A stretch of 64,000 nucleotides of DNA, taken from positions 57,089 to 121,088 of the forward strand of contig JAAZZB010000083.1 of assembly GCA_014239365.1 (NCBI GenBank). Reading direction: 5' to 3'. Shown piece by piece: positions 43,545 through 54,133 of this stretch. The stretch's first letter is position 1, and each line of letters starts with the position of its first letter. Under the pieces are notes generated by a model, which was not told the origin of the DNA, did not search any database, and worked only from the letters and a program-made list of their open reading frames with translations. The translations under genes and the position numbers were made by a program. Source of the DNA: Verrucomicrobiia bacterium. GTDB lineage: Bacteria > Verrucomicrobiota > Verrucomicrobiia > Limisphaerales > UBA1100.

Positions 43545-44081
43545 TTATTGAACTTGTTTGCCCTGTTTGCGGATGACGTGTTCGTCGCTGTAGCGCACGC
43601 CTTTACCTTTGTACGGCTCCACCGGATAGTAGCTACGCACCTCGGCGGCCATTTTGCCAACGACGGCTTTATCCGCGCCTTCGATCGTGACGTTGGTGTC
43701 GTTTTCCACGGTGACGGTGATGCCTTGTGGAATGACGTGATTGATCTCGTGTGAGTAGCCGAGCAACAGGTTGAGCTTCTGCCCCTTCACGGCGGCTTTG
43801 AAGCCAACGCCGTGGATCTCAAGTTTTTTGACAAACCCTTTGTCCACGCCCATCACCATGTTGTTGATGAGACTGCGCGCGAGGCCGTGCATGGCCTTGG
43901 AGCGTTTCTCGTCGTTTTCGCGGGTGACGATAATTTGATCATCCTCCAGCTTGGCTTCGGTGCGCTCGGGGAGATCCAGCTTGAGACTGCCCTTGGGGCC
44001 TTCCGCTGAAATCGTCCGACCGCTGAGATTGACCTTCACGGTACTCGGCACGGGCACGGGCATTTTACCAATTCTTGACAT
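43545..44081 (-). CDS. rplF: 50S ribosomal protein L6
   Basis: 178 residues, standard length. 'MSRIGKMPVPVPSTVKVNLS' opens the first domain; the second carries 'GFKAAVKGQKLNLLLGYSHE' and the C-terminal 'EPYKGKGVRYSDEHVIRKQG' that contacts 23S rRNA near the sarcin-ricin loop. No unusual extension. Lies between rpsH and rplR. Confidence 0.97.
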   Translation of the reverse strand: MSRIGKMPVPVPSTVKVNLSGRTISAEGPKGSLKLDLPERTEAKLEDDQIIVTRENDEKRSKAMHGLARSLINNMVMGVDKGFVKKLEIHGVGFKAAVKGQKLNLLLGYSHEINHVIPQGITVTVENDTNVTIEGADKAVVGKMAAEVRSYYPVEPYKGKGVRYSDEHVIRKQGKQVQ

Positions 44082-44105
44082 CGTTGTTCCTCTAAAAAGT
44101 TTTAA

Positions 44106-44492
44106 TTACCAAACGTGAGCCAGCACTTCGCCGCCCACTTTCTTTTCGCGCGCACTGGCGCCGCTCATCACGCCCTCCGACGTGGAAATAATCGCCACGC
44201 CCAAACCGCCCAGCACCCGCGGCATCTCACCGGCACCCACGTACTTGCGCAGGCCGGGCTTGCTGATTTTTTTGATGCCCTCGATCACGCCCTTGCGGCC
44301 GTTGTATTTGAGTGCCACTTCGAGCTGCTTAATGACACCCGATCCGGTGACTTGATAGCTGGTGATGTAGCCTTCTTCCTTGAGAATGTGGGCCACGTTT
44401 TCCTTGAGCTTGGAATAGGGCACGGAACAATCCGGATTAGTCGCCATATTGGCGTTCCGAATACTAGTGAGCATGTCTGCGACGGGATCCAT
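44106..44492 (-). CDS. rpsH: 30S ribosomal protein S8
   Basis: 128 residues, standard. 'MDPVADMLTSIRNANMATNP' is the canonical N-terminus and 'GLGVAIISTSEGVMSGASAR' with the final 'GGEVLAHVW' the RNA-binding C-terminus. S8 binds the central domain of 16S rRNA and in E. coli represses the spc operon by binding near rplE; no matching hairpin was identified here. Confidence 0.97.
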   Translation of the reverse strand: MDPVADMLTSIRNANMATNPDCSVPYSKLKENVAHILKEEGYITSYQVTGSGVIKQLEVALKYNGRKGVIEGIKKISKPGLRKYVGAGEMPRVLGGLGVAIISTSEGVMSGASAREKKVGGEVLAHVW

Positions 44493-44504
44493 TGTATTAA
44501 ATTA

Positions 44505-44774
44505 TTACCAACTGGCTTTAGTGACGCCCGGAATCATCCCGCTTAACGCCGCCTCACGAAAGGCGATGCGGCTCATGCCGAATTTGCGGATGAAGCCGTG
44601 TCGGCGTCCGGTGACGTGGCAGCGATTCACCACCCGCACGGGGGAGGCATTGCGGGGCAAGAGCGCCAGTCCGGCGTAATCGCCCGCTGCCTTCATCTCT
44701 TTACGCCGTTCGGCATACTTCACCACCGTGCGCTCTTTGCGCTGGTTTCGTTCAATCCACGATTTCTTGGCCAT
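44505..44774 (-). CDS. rpsN: 30S ribosomal protein S14 (zinc-free type)
   Basis: 89 residues. '[20 protein letters not shown]' and '[20 protein letters not shown]' match bacterial S14; the longer form lacks the CxxC...CxxC of the zinc-binding 61-residue variant. The C-terminus '[20 protein letters not shown]' is canonical. It sits 18 bases after the long rplE and before rpsH. Confidence 0.96.
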   Translation of the reverse strand: MAKKSWIERNQRKERTVVKYAERRKEMKAAGDYAGLALLPRNASPVRVVNRCHVTGRRHGFIRKFGMSRIAFREAALSGMIPGVTKASW

Positions 44775-44792
44775 ATAAAATTTCCTGTTTAC

Positions 44793-45938
44793 TTATTCGC
44801 TGTCTTTACTCTCGGCCGCCGGAGCGTTCTCCTCCGGGGCTTCCAAAATTTTGATGTCCCGTTCGTTCAACGGCTTGAGCACGTGCGTTTCCAAATCCGC
44901 CTCGCTCAATTCATCGTTCAGGCATTTCATCAGATCGCCATTATGAAAATCAGGATGACGCTCCGAAAATGCCGCTACTGCCGCATCCCATTCCTCGCGG
45001 CTTTGGATTTGATACACGGCATCCGTGATGCGTCCCGGATCGGTGCCCGCTCCTTCGCAGGAGGCGGCGATACGATCGGCCACATCTTCCACCTTGGAAA
45101 TTTCCAGAATCTCAATGCCCTTGCCGCGCAGCGGATCCACCACAAAACGCGACAACTCTTTGCCGTTCAATTCCTCGTTCAGGCATTTCATGAGATTGCC
45201 TTCGTAGTAATCAGCGTGCTGCTCCGCGAACGCGGTCACCACGGCGTCCCATTCTTTGCGATTGCTCAGCTGGAACAGAGCATTCCGAATGCCTTCCTCG
45301 TCGGTGCCCGCACCTTTGCAGGCGGTGAAAATTAGCTCGGCCACCTCGTCAGTCTTCGAAAGCTCCTCTGCTTCAGGCCCGGACTCGCCCGCAGCTTTTT
45401 TGCCGGCGAAGGGCATTCCCATGCGGGTGAGCAGATCCAGCGCCTCGTCGTTCGTCCCGGCAGTGGTCACGATGGTGACGTCCATGCCCTGGGTGCGCTT
45501 TACTTTATCCATCTCGATTTCCGGGAAAATCGATTGCTCGGTGATGCCCATGGAATAGTTGCCCTGACCGTCGAATGATTTCGGGTTGATGCCGCGGAAA
45601 TCGCGAATGCGCGGCAGCGCGGCGGCGGTGAGACGATCGAGAAACTCGTACATCACTTCGCGGCGCAGCGTAACGTGGCAACCGATGGGCATGCCTTCGC
45701 GCAGCTTGAAATTCGAAACACTCTTCCGAGCGAGATCAACCACCGGTTTGCGGCCGGTAATCGTTTTCATGTCGTTGATTGCATCTTCCAACGCGGATTT
45801 TTCCAGCGTGGCGTCGAGCCCCATGTGCACGATGATTTTCTCAATGCGCGGCACTTGATGCAGGTTGGTATATTTCCGGTCCTTCTTCAGGCCCGGTTTC
45901 ACTTCCTCGTGATATTTGCTGTAAAGTCTGGGTTTCAT
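44793..45938 (-). CDS. rplE: 50S ribosomal protein L5 fused to two annexin-like repeats
   Basis: 381 residues from the ATG at 45938, which overlaps the rplX stop (ATGA); normal L5 is ~180. Residues 1-180 are canonical L5 ('MKPRLYSKYHEEVKPGLKKD', 'RDFRGINPKSFDGQGNYSMG', 'GMDVTIVTTAGTNDEALDLL'), which binds 5S rRNA and the P-site tRNA elbow. Residues ~196-277 and ~283-364 are two copies of one repeat, about half identical, 87 residues apart: 'CKGAGTDEEGIRNALFQL'...'LMKCLNEELNGKEL' and 'CEGAGTDPGRITDAVYQI'...'LMKCLNDELSEADL'. The G-x-GTD(E) plus 'L..L..EL' pattern is that of annexin repeats and their calcium loop. An acidic tail ends it. Role unknown; a calcium-, membrane- or partner-binding module on the ribosome is conjecture. 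Confidence 0.92.
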   Translation of the reverse strand: MKPRLYSKYHEEVKPGLKKDRKYTNLHQVPRIEKIIVHMGLDATLEKSALEDAINDMKTITGRKPVVDLARKSVSNFKLREGMPIGCHVTLRREVMYEFLDRLTAAALPRIRDFRGINPKSFDGQGNYSMGITEQSIFPEIEMDKVKRTQGMDVTIVTTAGTNDEALDLLTRMGMPFAGKKAAGESGPEAEELSKTDEVAELIFTACKGAGTDEEGIRNALFQLSNRKEWDAVVTAFAEQHADYYEGNLMKCLNEELNGKELSRFVVDPLRGKGIEILEISKVEDVADRIAASCEGAGTDPGRITDAVYQIQSREEWDAAVAAFSERHPDFHNGDLMKCLNDELSEADLETHVLKPLNERDIKILEAPEENAPAAESKDSE

Positions 45939-46234
45939 TGTGCTTTCTTCTGCGCGCGCGCGTTCCAACGGTCGAGCTTCATCACATTAGAAATGTGAAG
46001 GGTCGGATTCAAATGCAGGCGCGTGCCATTTGGAAATTCCGTGCTGCGTTTTTGGTGCTTCACGATCATATCGTCCTCAGCGAGCCCCTCGATCTCCACT
46101 TCCACACGATCGTTATCCGCAAGGATGCGAGTGACTTTGCCCTCGGCATCGCGGTGTTCGCCGGCGAGAATTTTCACCTGATCATCGCGCCGCACGCGGT
46201 TTTGCTTTTTCTTGCCTTGAGTTTTTTCAGCCAT
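45935..46234 (-). CDS. rplX: 50S ribosomal protein L24
   Basis: 99 residues. The KOW motif is 'RRDDQVKILAGEHRDAEGKV'; 'KHQKRSTEFPNGTRLHLNPT' and 'LHISNVMKLD' complete the family pattern. Close to the usual ~103 residues. Its ATG overlaps the rplN stop (TAATG) and its TGA overlaps the rplE start (ATGA), so three genes are translationally chained. Confidence 0.95.
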   Translation of the reverse strand: MAEKTQGKKKQNRVRRDDQVKILAGEHRDAEGKVTRILADNDRVEVEIEGLAEDDMIVKHQKRSTEFPNGTRLHLNPTLHISNVMKLDRWNARAQKKAQ

Positions 46235-46599
46235 TAGAGGACCTCCGGTGCGAGGGAAATGATTTTCATGAATTTCTTTTCGCGCAGCTCACGGGCCACC
46301 GGCCCAAAGATGCGGGTGCCGCGCGGGTTTTTGTCGGCGTCAATAATGACCACTGCGTTGTTATCAAATCGCAGGTATGAGCCATCGCTGCGGCGAATGG
46401 CTTTCTTGGTGCGAACGATGACGGCGTCAACCACCTCGCTCTTCTTCACCGCACCATCGGGAGCGGCCTCTTTGATGTGGGCCTTCACGACATCGCCGAT
46501 CTCGCCGTAACTCTTGCGTTCGCCGAGCACGCCGATGATGGCGGCACGCTTCGCGCCGCTGTTATCGGCCACTTCACATACTGAACAAAGTTGGAGCAT
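46234..46599 (-). CDS. rplN: 50S ribosomal protein L14
   Basis: 121 residues, standard. '[20 protein letters not shown]' and '[20 protein letters not shown]' then '[20 protein letters not shown]' are the canonical segments. L14 forms an intersubunit bridge and binds the ribosomal silencing factor RsfS in many bacteria. Stop overlaps the rplX start. Confidence 0.98.
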   Translation of the reverse strand: MLQLCSVCEVADNSGAKRAAIIGVLGERKSYGEIGDVVKAHIKEAAPDGAVKKSEVVDAVIVRTKKAIRRSDGSYLRFDNNAVVIIDADKNPRGTRIFGPVARELREKKFMKIISLAPEVL

Positions 46600-46621
46600 A
46601 ATTCTTTCCTGCTGTCTCGTG

Positions 46622-46876
46622 CTATCGGACGACTTCCACCAACTCCCAGCGTTTCAGTTTGCTGATCGGGCGGGTTTCGCGGATGCGCACGTGATTGCCC
46701 GGCTGGGCGACACTCTCGGCATCGTGCACGTAATATTTCTTAAACTTGGTGATCACTTTTTTGTACAGCGGATGCTTGATGCGGCGCTTCACGCGCACCA
46801 CGATGGTTTGGGTCATCTTGTTGGAGATGACTTCGCCGCTGCGTTCTTTGCGATGTTTTTCTTGGGTTTCGCTCAT
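46622..46876 (-). CDS. rpsQ: 30S ribosomal protein S17
   Basis: 84 residues, standard OB-fold. '[20 protein letters not shown]' then '[20 protein letters not shown]' and '[17 protein letters not shown]' are the family signatures. Between rpmC (eight bases upstream) and rplN. Confidence 0.96.
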   Translation of the reverse strand: MSETQEKHRKERSGEVISNKMTQTIVVRVKRRIKHPLYKKVITKFKKYYVHDAESVAQPGNHVRIRETRPISKLKRWELVEVVR

Positions 46877-46884
46877 GGATAAAA

Positions 46885-47103
46885 TTAGTTGGCGGCCACG
46901 GTTGCAGCTTCGGCTTGTTTGCGGAGCAGCGTGAGCCGCGTCTCGAGTCGCGCGATTTGTTTGCGCAGTAATGGAATGCGATGGGGCTTCTCCAGACCGC
47001 CGCCCTTTAACAGGGTGAGGCTGAACAGCTCCTGCTTCGTCAGCAGCACTTGCTCGCGCAATTCGGCGGCGGGCATTTCGTTAATTTCTTCTTTCGTCTT
47101 CAT
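46885..47103 (-). CDS. rpmC: 50S ribosomal protein L29
   Basis: 72 residues. The helical hairpin starts 'EINEMPAAELREQVLLTKQE' and continues 'KPHRIPLLRKQIARLETRLT'. L29 lies by the exit tunnel and helps dock SRP and trigger factor. The C-terminus adds ~6 Ala/Val residues. Four bases after rplP. Confidence 0.95.
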   Translation of the reverse strand: MKTKEEINEMPAAELREQVLLTKQELFSLTLLKGGGLEKPHRIPLLRKQIARLETRLTLLRKQAEAATVAAN

Positions 47104-47107
47104 TCTA

Positions 47108-47521
47108 CTACAGGCGCGTTACGAATCGAGTCGGGATGGGCAGCTTGGCCGCGGCCAAACGCATGGCGTCGCGGGCGAGGCTTTCGCTCACGCCACCCAC
47201 TTCAAAAAGCATATTGGCCGGACGCACCACGGCGACCCAGCCTTCAACGTTGGCTTTGCCTTTACCCATCCGCACTTCCAACGGTTTCTTGGTGTAAGAT
47301 TTTTGCGGGAACACGCGGATCCAAACTTTGCCGCGCCGTTTCATTTTGCGGGTAATGGTTTGGCGGCAGGCTTCGATTTGCTGGGTGGTAAGCCAGCAGC
47401 GGTCGAGCGCTTGCAGGCCGAATTCGCCGAAGGAAACATTGCTGCCCTTCCACGCAATGCCGGCACGGCTGCCGCGGTGCATTTTGCGGTACTTAACTCG
47501 AGCTGGAATTGTGGCGGCCAT
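47108..47521 (-). CDS. rplP: 50S ribosomal protein L16
   Basis: 137 residues, standard. '[20 protein letters not shown]' and '[20 protein letters not shown]' with '[20 protein letters not shown]' and '[20 protein letters not shown]' identify L16, which lies near the A site of the 50S subunit. Between rpsC and rpmC. Confidence 0.97.
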   Translation of the reverse strand: MAATIPARVKYRKMHRGSRAGIAWKGSNVSFGEFGLQALDRCWLTTQQIEACRQTITRKMKRRGKVWIRVFPQKSYTKKPLEVRMGKGKANVEGWVAVVRPANMLFEVGGVSESLARDAMRLAAAKLPIPTRFVTRL

Positions 47522-47555
47522 TAAATTATTTTTCTAAGCGTTCGGTTTTAAGTTG

Positions 47556-48239
47556 TTATTGTTTGCCCTTGGAGGCGCCGGTCTCGATGACTTCTTCTTC
47601 ACCGGATTTTCCAGGGGAATCTTCGCCCTTACAAATCCAGCATTTAATGCCCAGCAAACCGGCTTTGGTTTTGGCTTCGGTGAAGCCGTAATCAATCGTC
47701 GCGCGCAGCGTGTGTAACGGCACGCGACCTTCAAGGTATTGCTCCACGCGGGCGATTTCCGATCCACCCAAACGTCCGGCGCACCGGATGCGAATGCCTT
47801 CGGCGCCAAAATCCATTGCCGTTTGCACCGCACGCTTCATTGCGCGGCGATAGGCGATGCGGCGCTCCAGCTGCATCTTCACATTCTCAGCAACGAGTTG
47901 GGCGTCAGTTTCGGGTTGACGAATTTCCTGGATGTCCACGTACACTTCCTTGCTGGTCATGCGCGCGAGCTCTTCTTTGATAAGGTCAATTTCCGCGCCA
48001 CGGCGGCCAATGACCACGCCGGGACGGGCGGTGAGAATCTTGATGCGCACGCGTTGGGCGGCGCGCTCGATGAGAATCTTGGTGACCGCAGCGTTCTCGA
48101 GCTTGCCGTAAAGCAGATCTCGAATCGCTCGATCTTCAGCCATGAACGCGGCGAAGTTCTTCTTGTCGGAATACCACTTCGATGCCCAGTCCTTGGTGAC
48201 CGCGGTGCGAAGCCCGATTGGATTGGTTTTTTGTCCCAT
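47556..48239 (-). CDS. rpsC: 30S ribosomal protein S3
   Basis: 227 residues. 'MGQKTNPIGLRTAVTKDWAS' opens; the KH domain shows 'RIKILTARPGVVIGRRGAEI' with the GRRG loop; 'RGTIDYGF'-type C-terminal domain appears as 'PLHTLRATIDYGFTEAKTKA'. The last ~20 residues ('DSPGKSGEEEVIETGASKG') are acidic and variable. S3 forms part of the mRNA entry helicase site. One base after rplV. Confidence 0.97.
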   Translation of the reverse strand: MGQKTNPIGLRTAVTKDWASKWYSDKKNFAAFMAEDRAIRDLLYGKLENAAVTKILIERAAQRVRIKILTARPGVVIGRRGAEIDLIKEELARMTSKEVYVDIQEIRQPETDAQLVAENVKMQLERRIAYRRAMKRAVQTAMDFGAEGIRIRCAGRLGGSEIARVEQYLEGRVPLHTLRATIDYGFTEAKTKAGLLGIKCWICKGEDSPGKSGEEEVIETGASKGKQ

Positions 48240-48240
48240 G

Positions 48241-48771
48241 TTATTGGTCGTCGCTAAAATCGTCGGAAAGGGTGATGCGGATATGCGTGCAGCGTTTGAG
48301 AATAACCGAGCCGCCGCCGCGGGCGCGAGTCATCCAACGGCGCAACGGCGTGGCCGAAGTGGCCATCGCACTTTTGATGCGCAAATTGCCGGTGTTCACT
48401 TTGCCCCCGTTGTCGAGATACGTCTCGAGCTTGGCCAATTTGGTGATCAAATGACGGTGCTTGCGCTGGATGATGCCATTTTCGTCCGAATGATTTTCGA
48501 TGTCCTGCTTGAGCTTGGCCACTTTTTCCTGCACCTCGGTAAGATTCCATTCCGCGCCGATGTGCTCGGCATTGTGCAGGGCGGTGTTGAGGGTCTTCTC
48601 GATGAAGCGCGCGGACTTGCGCGGGATCGCGGAAAGCACAGCCTGCGCCTTGCTCACGAGCATTCCCTCTTTTTCGCCTTTTTTGTTTTTCCTCGGCAAC
48701 AGTTGGCGGGTGACCTCGCGCACTTTCTTGGCCGACATCCGAACGTTGCGGGTGGTGCAGGTAAATTCCAT
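48241..48771 (-). CDS. rplV: 50S ribosomal protein L22 with ~45-residue internal insertion
   Basis: 176 residues; typical L22 is ~110. The N-terminal part ('CTTRNVRMSAKKVREVTRQL', 'ALHNAEH') and the tunnel hairpin ('TPLRRWMTRARGGGSVILKR', 'CTHIRITL') are canonical. Between NAEH (~70) and the hairpin (~135) lies an extra ~45-residue charged helical segment ('LTEVQEKVAKLKQDIENHSD'), plus a smaller Lys-rich insertion at ~27-37. The hairpin lines the exit tunnel; the insertion would be on the outer surface. Overlaps rpsS by one base (TAATG). Confidence 0.93.
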   Translation of the reverse strand: MEFTCTTRNVRMSAKKVREVTRQLLPRKNKKGEKEGMLVSKAQAVLSAIPRKSARFIEKTLNTALHNAEHIGAEWNLTEVQEKVAKLKQDIENHSDENGIIQRKHRHLITKLAKLETYLDNGGKVNTGNLRIKSAMATSATPLRRWMTRARGGGSVILKRCTHIRITLSDDFSDDQ

Positions 48772-49049
48772 TATTTAGTCTCCCTCTTCACGTGAGCGCT
48801 GTGGCCCTTGAACACGCGGGTGGGTGAAAATTCGCCCAGCTTATGGCCGACCATATTTTCAGTAACGAACACCGGCAAAAATGCTTTGCCGTTGTGGACG
48901 TTAAAGGTGTGCCCCACGAAATCCGGATGGATGGCGCAGCGACGGTACCATGTTTTGATCGGCCGATTTTGGCCTCTCTCTTTTTGGACCTGAACCTTCG
49001 CCATCAGCTTGGGTTCCACGAACCAGTCTTTTTTAATTGAACGTGCCAT
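48771..49049 (-). CDS. rpsS: 30S ribosomal protein S19
   Basis: 92 residues, standard. '[20 protein letters not shown]', '[20 protein letters not shown]' and '[20 protein letters not shown]' then '[14 protein letters not shown]' are canonical. S19 is in the 30S head near S13. The stop overlaps the rplV ATG. Confidence 0.97.
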   Translation of the reverse strand: MARSIKKDWFVEPKLMAKVQVQKERGQNRPIKTWYRRCAIHPDFVGHTFNVHNGKAFLPVFVTENMVGHKLGEFSPTRVFKGHSAHVKRETK

Positions 49050-49058
49050 GCGATTTAA

Positions 49059-49928
49059 TTATTTGCGTTTCATCGGGCGACCATCACGGCGCACGAGAAT
49101 AAATTTGTTGGAATATTTTTTCTTGGAACGGGTTTTATAGCCACGAGTGATGACGCCCCACGGAGTGACCGGATGACCGCCGCCGGAAGTCTTGGCCTCG
49201 CCGCCACCCATGGGGTGATCGACAGGGTTCTTCGCCACCGCACGGGTGATGGGCCGGATGCCGCGATGCCGCGAGTTACCGGCTTTACCGATGACCTGGT
49301 TTTCGTGGTCGGTGTTGCCCACTTGACCGATGGTGGCCCAGCAAATTTCTTTGACGCGCCGAATCTCACCGGAAGGCAGTTTGATTTGCGCCATGCCACC
49401 GTCGCGGCTCATCAGCGTGGCGGCACCGCCCGCTGCGCGAACGATTTGGCCGCCGCGGCCGGGGGTGATTTCAATGTTGTGAATCGTTGCACCGAGCGGA
49501 ACGTTTTTGAGCGGCAACGCACTGCCGATTTCCGGCTCGGCATTGGGGCCGCTTTGCACAGAATCCCCCACGCCGAGTTTGTGCGGGGCAATAATGTAAC
49601 GCTTCTCGCCGCCTTCATACTCAAGCAACGCAATGCGCGCCGAACGCATGGGATCGTACTCGATGGCGATTACCTTCGCCGTCACCGTGGCGTCTTCGCC
49701 GAACGTCTTACGGGAAAACCTGCGCTTGAAATCGACGTTGCGAATCTTTTGTTTCGCGCCACCGCCGATGCCGCGCATGGTGACGCGGCCGCGGTTGTTG
49801 CGTCCGCCGGTTCTCTTGCGGATTTTCACCAACGCCTTTTCAGGCTTGGTCTTGGTGATCTCCTCGAAGGTCGAGCGCTTGATGTAGCGCATCGAGGGGG
49901 TGGTGGGTTTGTAAGATCGGATAGGCAT
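49059..49928 (-). CDS. rplB: 50S ribosomal protein L2
   Basis: 289 residues (E. coli 273). '[20 protein letters not shown]' start; '[20 protein letters not shown]', '[20 protein letters not shown]', and the highly conserved '[20 protein letters not shown]' with the His implicated near the peptidyl transferase centre. The end '[20 protein letters not shown]' is canonical. Between rplW and rpsS. Confidence 0.98.
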   Translation of the reverse strand: MPIRSYKPTTPSMRYIKRSTFEEITKTKPEKALVKIRKRTGGRNNRGRVTMRGIGGGAKQKIRNVDFKRRFSRKTFGEDATVTAKVIAIEYDPMRSARIALLEYEGGEKRYIIAPHKLGVGDSVQSGPNAEPEIGSALPLKNVPLGATIHNIEITPGRGGQIVRAAGGAATLMSRDGGMAQIKLPSGEIRRVKEICWATIGQVGNTDHENQVIGKAGNSRHRGIRPITRAVAKNPVDHPMGGGEAKTSGGGHPVTPWGVITRGYKTRSKKKYSNKFILVRRDGRPMKRK

Positions 49929-49942
49929 CGGGAAATTCTTTC

Positions 49943-50263
49943 TTAAACGAGTTCGATGGATTCGCCTTCTTTGAGGGTGACGACAGCTTTTTTCCAGTTA
50001 CCGGTGAAGCCCGCCATCTTGGTGCGGCCGCGTTTCACTTTGCCGCGCACCGTCATCGTGTTCACGTTGGTGACGCCCACTTTGAACAACTCCTGCACCG
50101 CCTTGCGGATTTGGATTTTATTAGCGCGGCGATCCACCACAAATGAGTATTGCGGCGGGCAAGTTTCCTTCATGCCCTCGGTGCGGCGCTGGTTGTACAG
50201 GTCGCGTTGGATTTGGGTTTTCTCCTTGTCCCAAACGCCTTTAATAATAGTAAATGAATCCAT
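49943..50263 (-). CDS. rplW: 50S ribosomal protein L23
   Basis: 106 residues from the ATG at 50263 ([20 protein letters not shown]); the ORF's longer start would overlap rplD. '[20 protein letters not shown]' and '[20 protein letters not shown]' with the C-terminal '[19 protein letters not shown]' match L23. It is the docking site for trigger factor and SRP at the tunnel exit; the usual 'T.K' start region is slightly divergent. Eight bases after rplD. Confidence 0.95.
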   Translation of the reverse strand: MDSFTIIKGVWDKEKTQIQRDLYNQRRTEGMKETCPPQYSFVVDRRANKIQIRKAVQELFKVGVTNVNTMTVRGKVKRGRTKMAGFTGNWKKAVVTLKEGESIELV

Positions 50264-50271
50264 GGCGTTCC

Positions 50272-50901
50272 TTATTTGAGACGGCCGGCGACCGCGTCGA
50301 GGCCGGCTTGGGTGATGACGATGCGATCCGGGCGCAGCACTTGATACGTATTCAAGCTGCTCGCCTCGGCGAGTTCCACCAGCGGAATGTTCCGCGAGGC
50401 GAGGCAAAGATTGTCGTTATTGCTGGCATCAGCATCCACGAGCAAAAGCGTTTTGGCTTCCGTATCAATGGCGTCGAGTTGGGCGCTGAGGGCTTTGGTT
50501 TTTTTGGTCTCGAGTTTGAGATCGGCTACCACGGTCACTTCGCCGTCTTTCAGCCGTTCGCTGAGTGCCTTGCGCAAAGCGAGCGTGCGGGTTTTGGAAT
50601 TCACCTTCTTGGAAAAATCACGCGGCACGGGGCCGTGCACTACGCCGCCGCCAGAGAAAATATTGGTGCGGCGCGAACCTGTCCGGGCGCGGCCGGTGCC
50701 TTTTTGGCGCCACGGTTTTTTGCCGGTGCCGCTCACTTCGCCGCGGTCTTTGGTTTTTGCCGTGCCGCTGCGTTGGGCGGCCATATACGCCACCACTGTG
50801 TCGTGCACGGCTTGCTCGCCTTTTTCGTCTTGAATGACATCGAAGCCGACGGAATACGTTCCCGTTTCCTCGCCGCTTAATGTCTGTACTTTAAGTTCCA
50901 T
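50272..50901 (-). CDS. rplD: 50S ribosomal protein L4
   Basis: 209 residues from the ATG at 50901 (MELKVQTLSGEETGTYSVGF); a TTG directly before it is the ORF start. 'TKDRGEVSGTGKKPWRQKGT' then 'GRARTGSRRTNIFSGGGVVH' is the tunnel-lining loop. The C-terminus 'LRPDRIVITQAGLDAVAGRL' is canonical. In E. coli L4 represses the S10 operon; no matching leader structure was identified here. Confidence 0.96.
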   Translation of the reverse strand: MELKVQTLSGEETGTYSVGFDVIQDEKGEQAVHDTVVAYMAAQRSGTAKTKDRGEVSGTGKKPWRQKGTGRARTGSRRTNIFSGGGVVHGPVPRDFSKKVNSKTRTLALRKALSERLKDGEVTVVADLKLETKKTKALSAQLDAIDTEAKTLLLVDADASNNDNLCLASRNIPLVELAEASSLNTYQVLRPDRIVITQAGLDAVAGRLK

Positions 50902-50916
50902 CAAAAATTTCTCCAG

Positions 50917-51564
50917 TTACTTTGTGGCCTTCGGTTTTTTCTTGGCCTCGCGGATGACCACGTAATCGCCATTAGCACCGGGGACGGCGCCTTTCACGAG
51001 CAACAACTGATCTTCCTCGCGCACTTGCACGATTTTCAAATTTTGCACCGTACGCTGGCGTTGGCCCATATGGCCGGGCATCTTTTTGCCTTTGCTCACC
51101 CAACCGGGAGTGGAGCCGGCAGCGATGGAGCCGGGCCGACGGAACCAGCCTTTTTGGCCGTGCGACGCAGGACCGCCACCGAAGTTCCAGCGTTTAACGA
51201 CGCCTTGAAATCCGCGGCCTTTGGTGCGGGCGATGGCGTCCACATGATCGCCCGGCTCAAATACGGTCACCGGCACAGTATCGCCCGGCTGCACTTCGAG
51301 GCTGAAATCGCGAAATTCCTTTACCCATTTAGTGGCTTCGGCGTTGTGCTTTTTGAAGTGTCCCTGCATCGGCTGGGTGACGCGGTTTTTGTGGCTTTGG
51401 TCGTCGTACCCGATTTGCACCGCGTTGTAGCCGTCTTTGCCGTCAGCGGTTTTGCACTGGACGACGCGGTTTTCGCCGGTGTGAATCACGGTGACGCACA
51501 CAGCATTACCGGCGTCGTCGTAGACGCGCGTGGTGCCAATTTTTTTGCCAATCAATCCAACCAT
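50917..51564 (-). CDS. rplC: 50S ribosomal protein L3
   Basis: 215 residues. 'MVGLIGKKIGTTRVYDDAGN' start; 'FEPGDHVDAIARTKGRGFQG' and 'GGGPASHGQKGWFRRPGSIA' then 'GQRQRTVQNLKIVQVREEDQ' are canonical. The Gln methylated by PrmB in E. coli lies in the 'H.QK..R' type stretch; 'SHGQKGW' keeps it. Follows rpsJ by four bases. Confidence 0.97.
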   Translation of the reverse strand: MVGLIGKKIGTTRVYDDAGNAVCVTVIHTGENRVVQCKTADGKDGYNAVQIGYDDQSHKNRVTQPMQGHFKKHNAEATKWVKEFRDFSLEVQPGDTVPVTVFEPGDHVDAIARTKGRGFQGVVKRWNFGGGPASHGQKGWFRRPGSIAAGSTPGWVSKGKKMPGHMGQRQRTVQNLKIVQVREEDQLLLVKGAVPGANGDYVVIREAKKKPKATK

Positions 51565-51568
51565 GTTG

Positions 51569-51880
51569 CTAGAAAATTCTAATGTTAATATCCACGCCGG
51601 CGGGGAGGTTTAATTTTTTCAATTCATCGATGGTGTTGGGCGTGGGGGCGAGAATATCGATGAGCCGTTTGTGGGTGCGTTGCTCGAAGGTTTCCTGACT
51701 CTTTTTGTCAACGTGCGGAGAGCGGGTCATGGTGAATCGCTCGCGGCGTGTGGGCAACGGGATAGGGCCGGCCACGCGACTGCCGGTGCGCTTGACGGTC
51801 TCCACAATTTCCTGTGAGGAGCGATCGAGCACGCGGTGGTCGAAGCCTTTGAGTCTGATTCTAATTTGATTTCCGGCCAT
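51569..51880 (-). CDS. rpsJ: 30S ribosomal protein S10
   Basis: 103 residues, standard. '[20 protein letters not shown]' and '[20 protein letters not shown]' then '[20 protein letters not shown]' are canonical. S10 also partners NusB in antitermination. The residue context for NusB binding is intact by eye. It lies eight bases after fusA, with no tuf between. Confidence 0.98.
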   Translation of the reverse strand: MAGNQIRIRLKGFDHRVLDRSSQEIVETVKRTGSRVAGPIPLPTRRERFTMTRSPHVDKKSQETFEQRTHKRLIDILAPTPNTIDELKKLNLPAGVDINIRIF

Positions 51881-51888
51881 AAAAATAC

Positions 51889-54066
<2,178 letters not shown>

Positions 54067-54079
54067 CGTTGGTTTGGAT

Positions 54080-54114
54080 TAAAAAACGCCCCGATAAATC
54101 CACGCTCGGGGCGT
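54080..54114 (-). terminator. Terminator-like hairpin between rpsG and fusA
   Basis: On the minus strand ACGCCCCGA (54106-54114) pairs exactly with its complement at 54086-54094 across an 11-base loop, and is followed by TTTTTT. It sits in the 67 bases between the rpsG stop and the fusA start, inside what is otherwise one cluster. It may reduce read-through, giving fusA less transcript than rpsL-rpsG, or fusA may have its own promoter. Confidence 0.7.
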
Positions 54115-54133
54115 CTCACAATCCAAAATGTTT

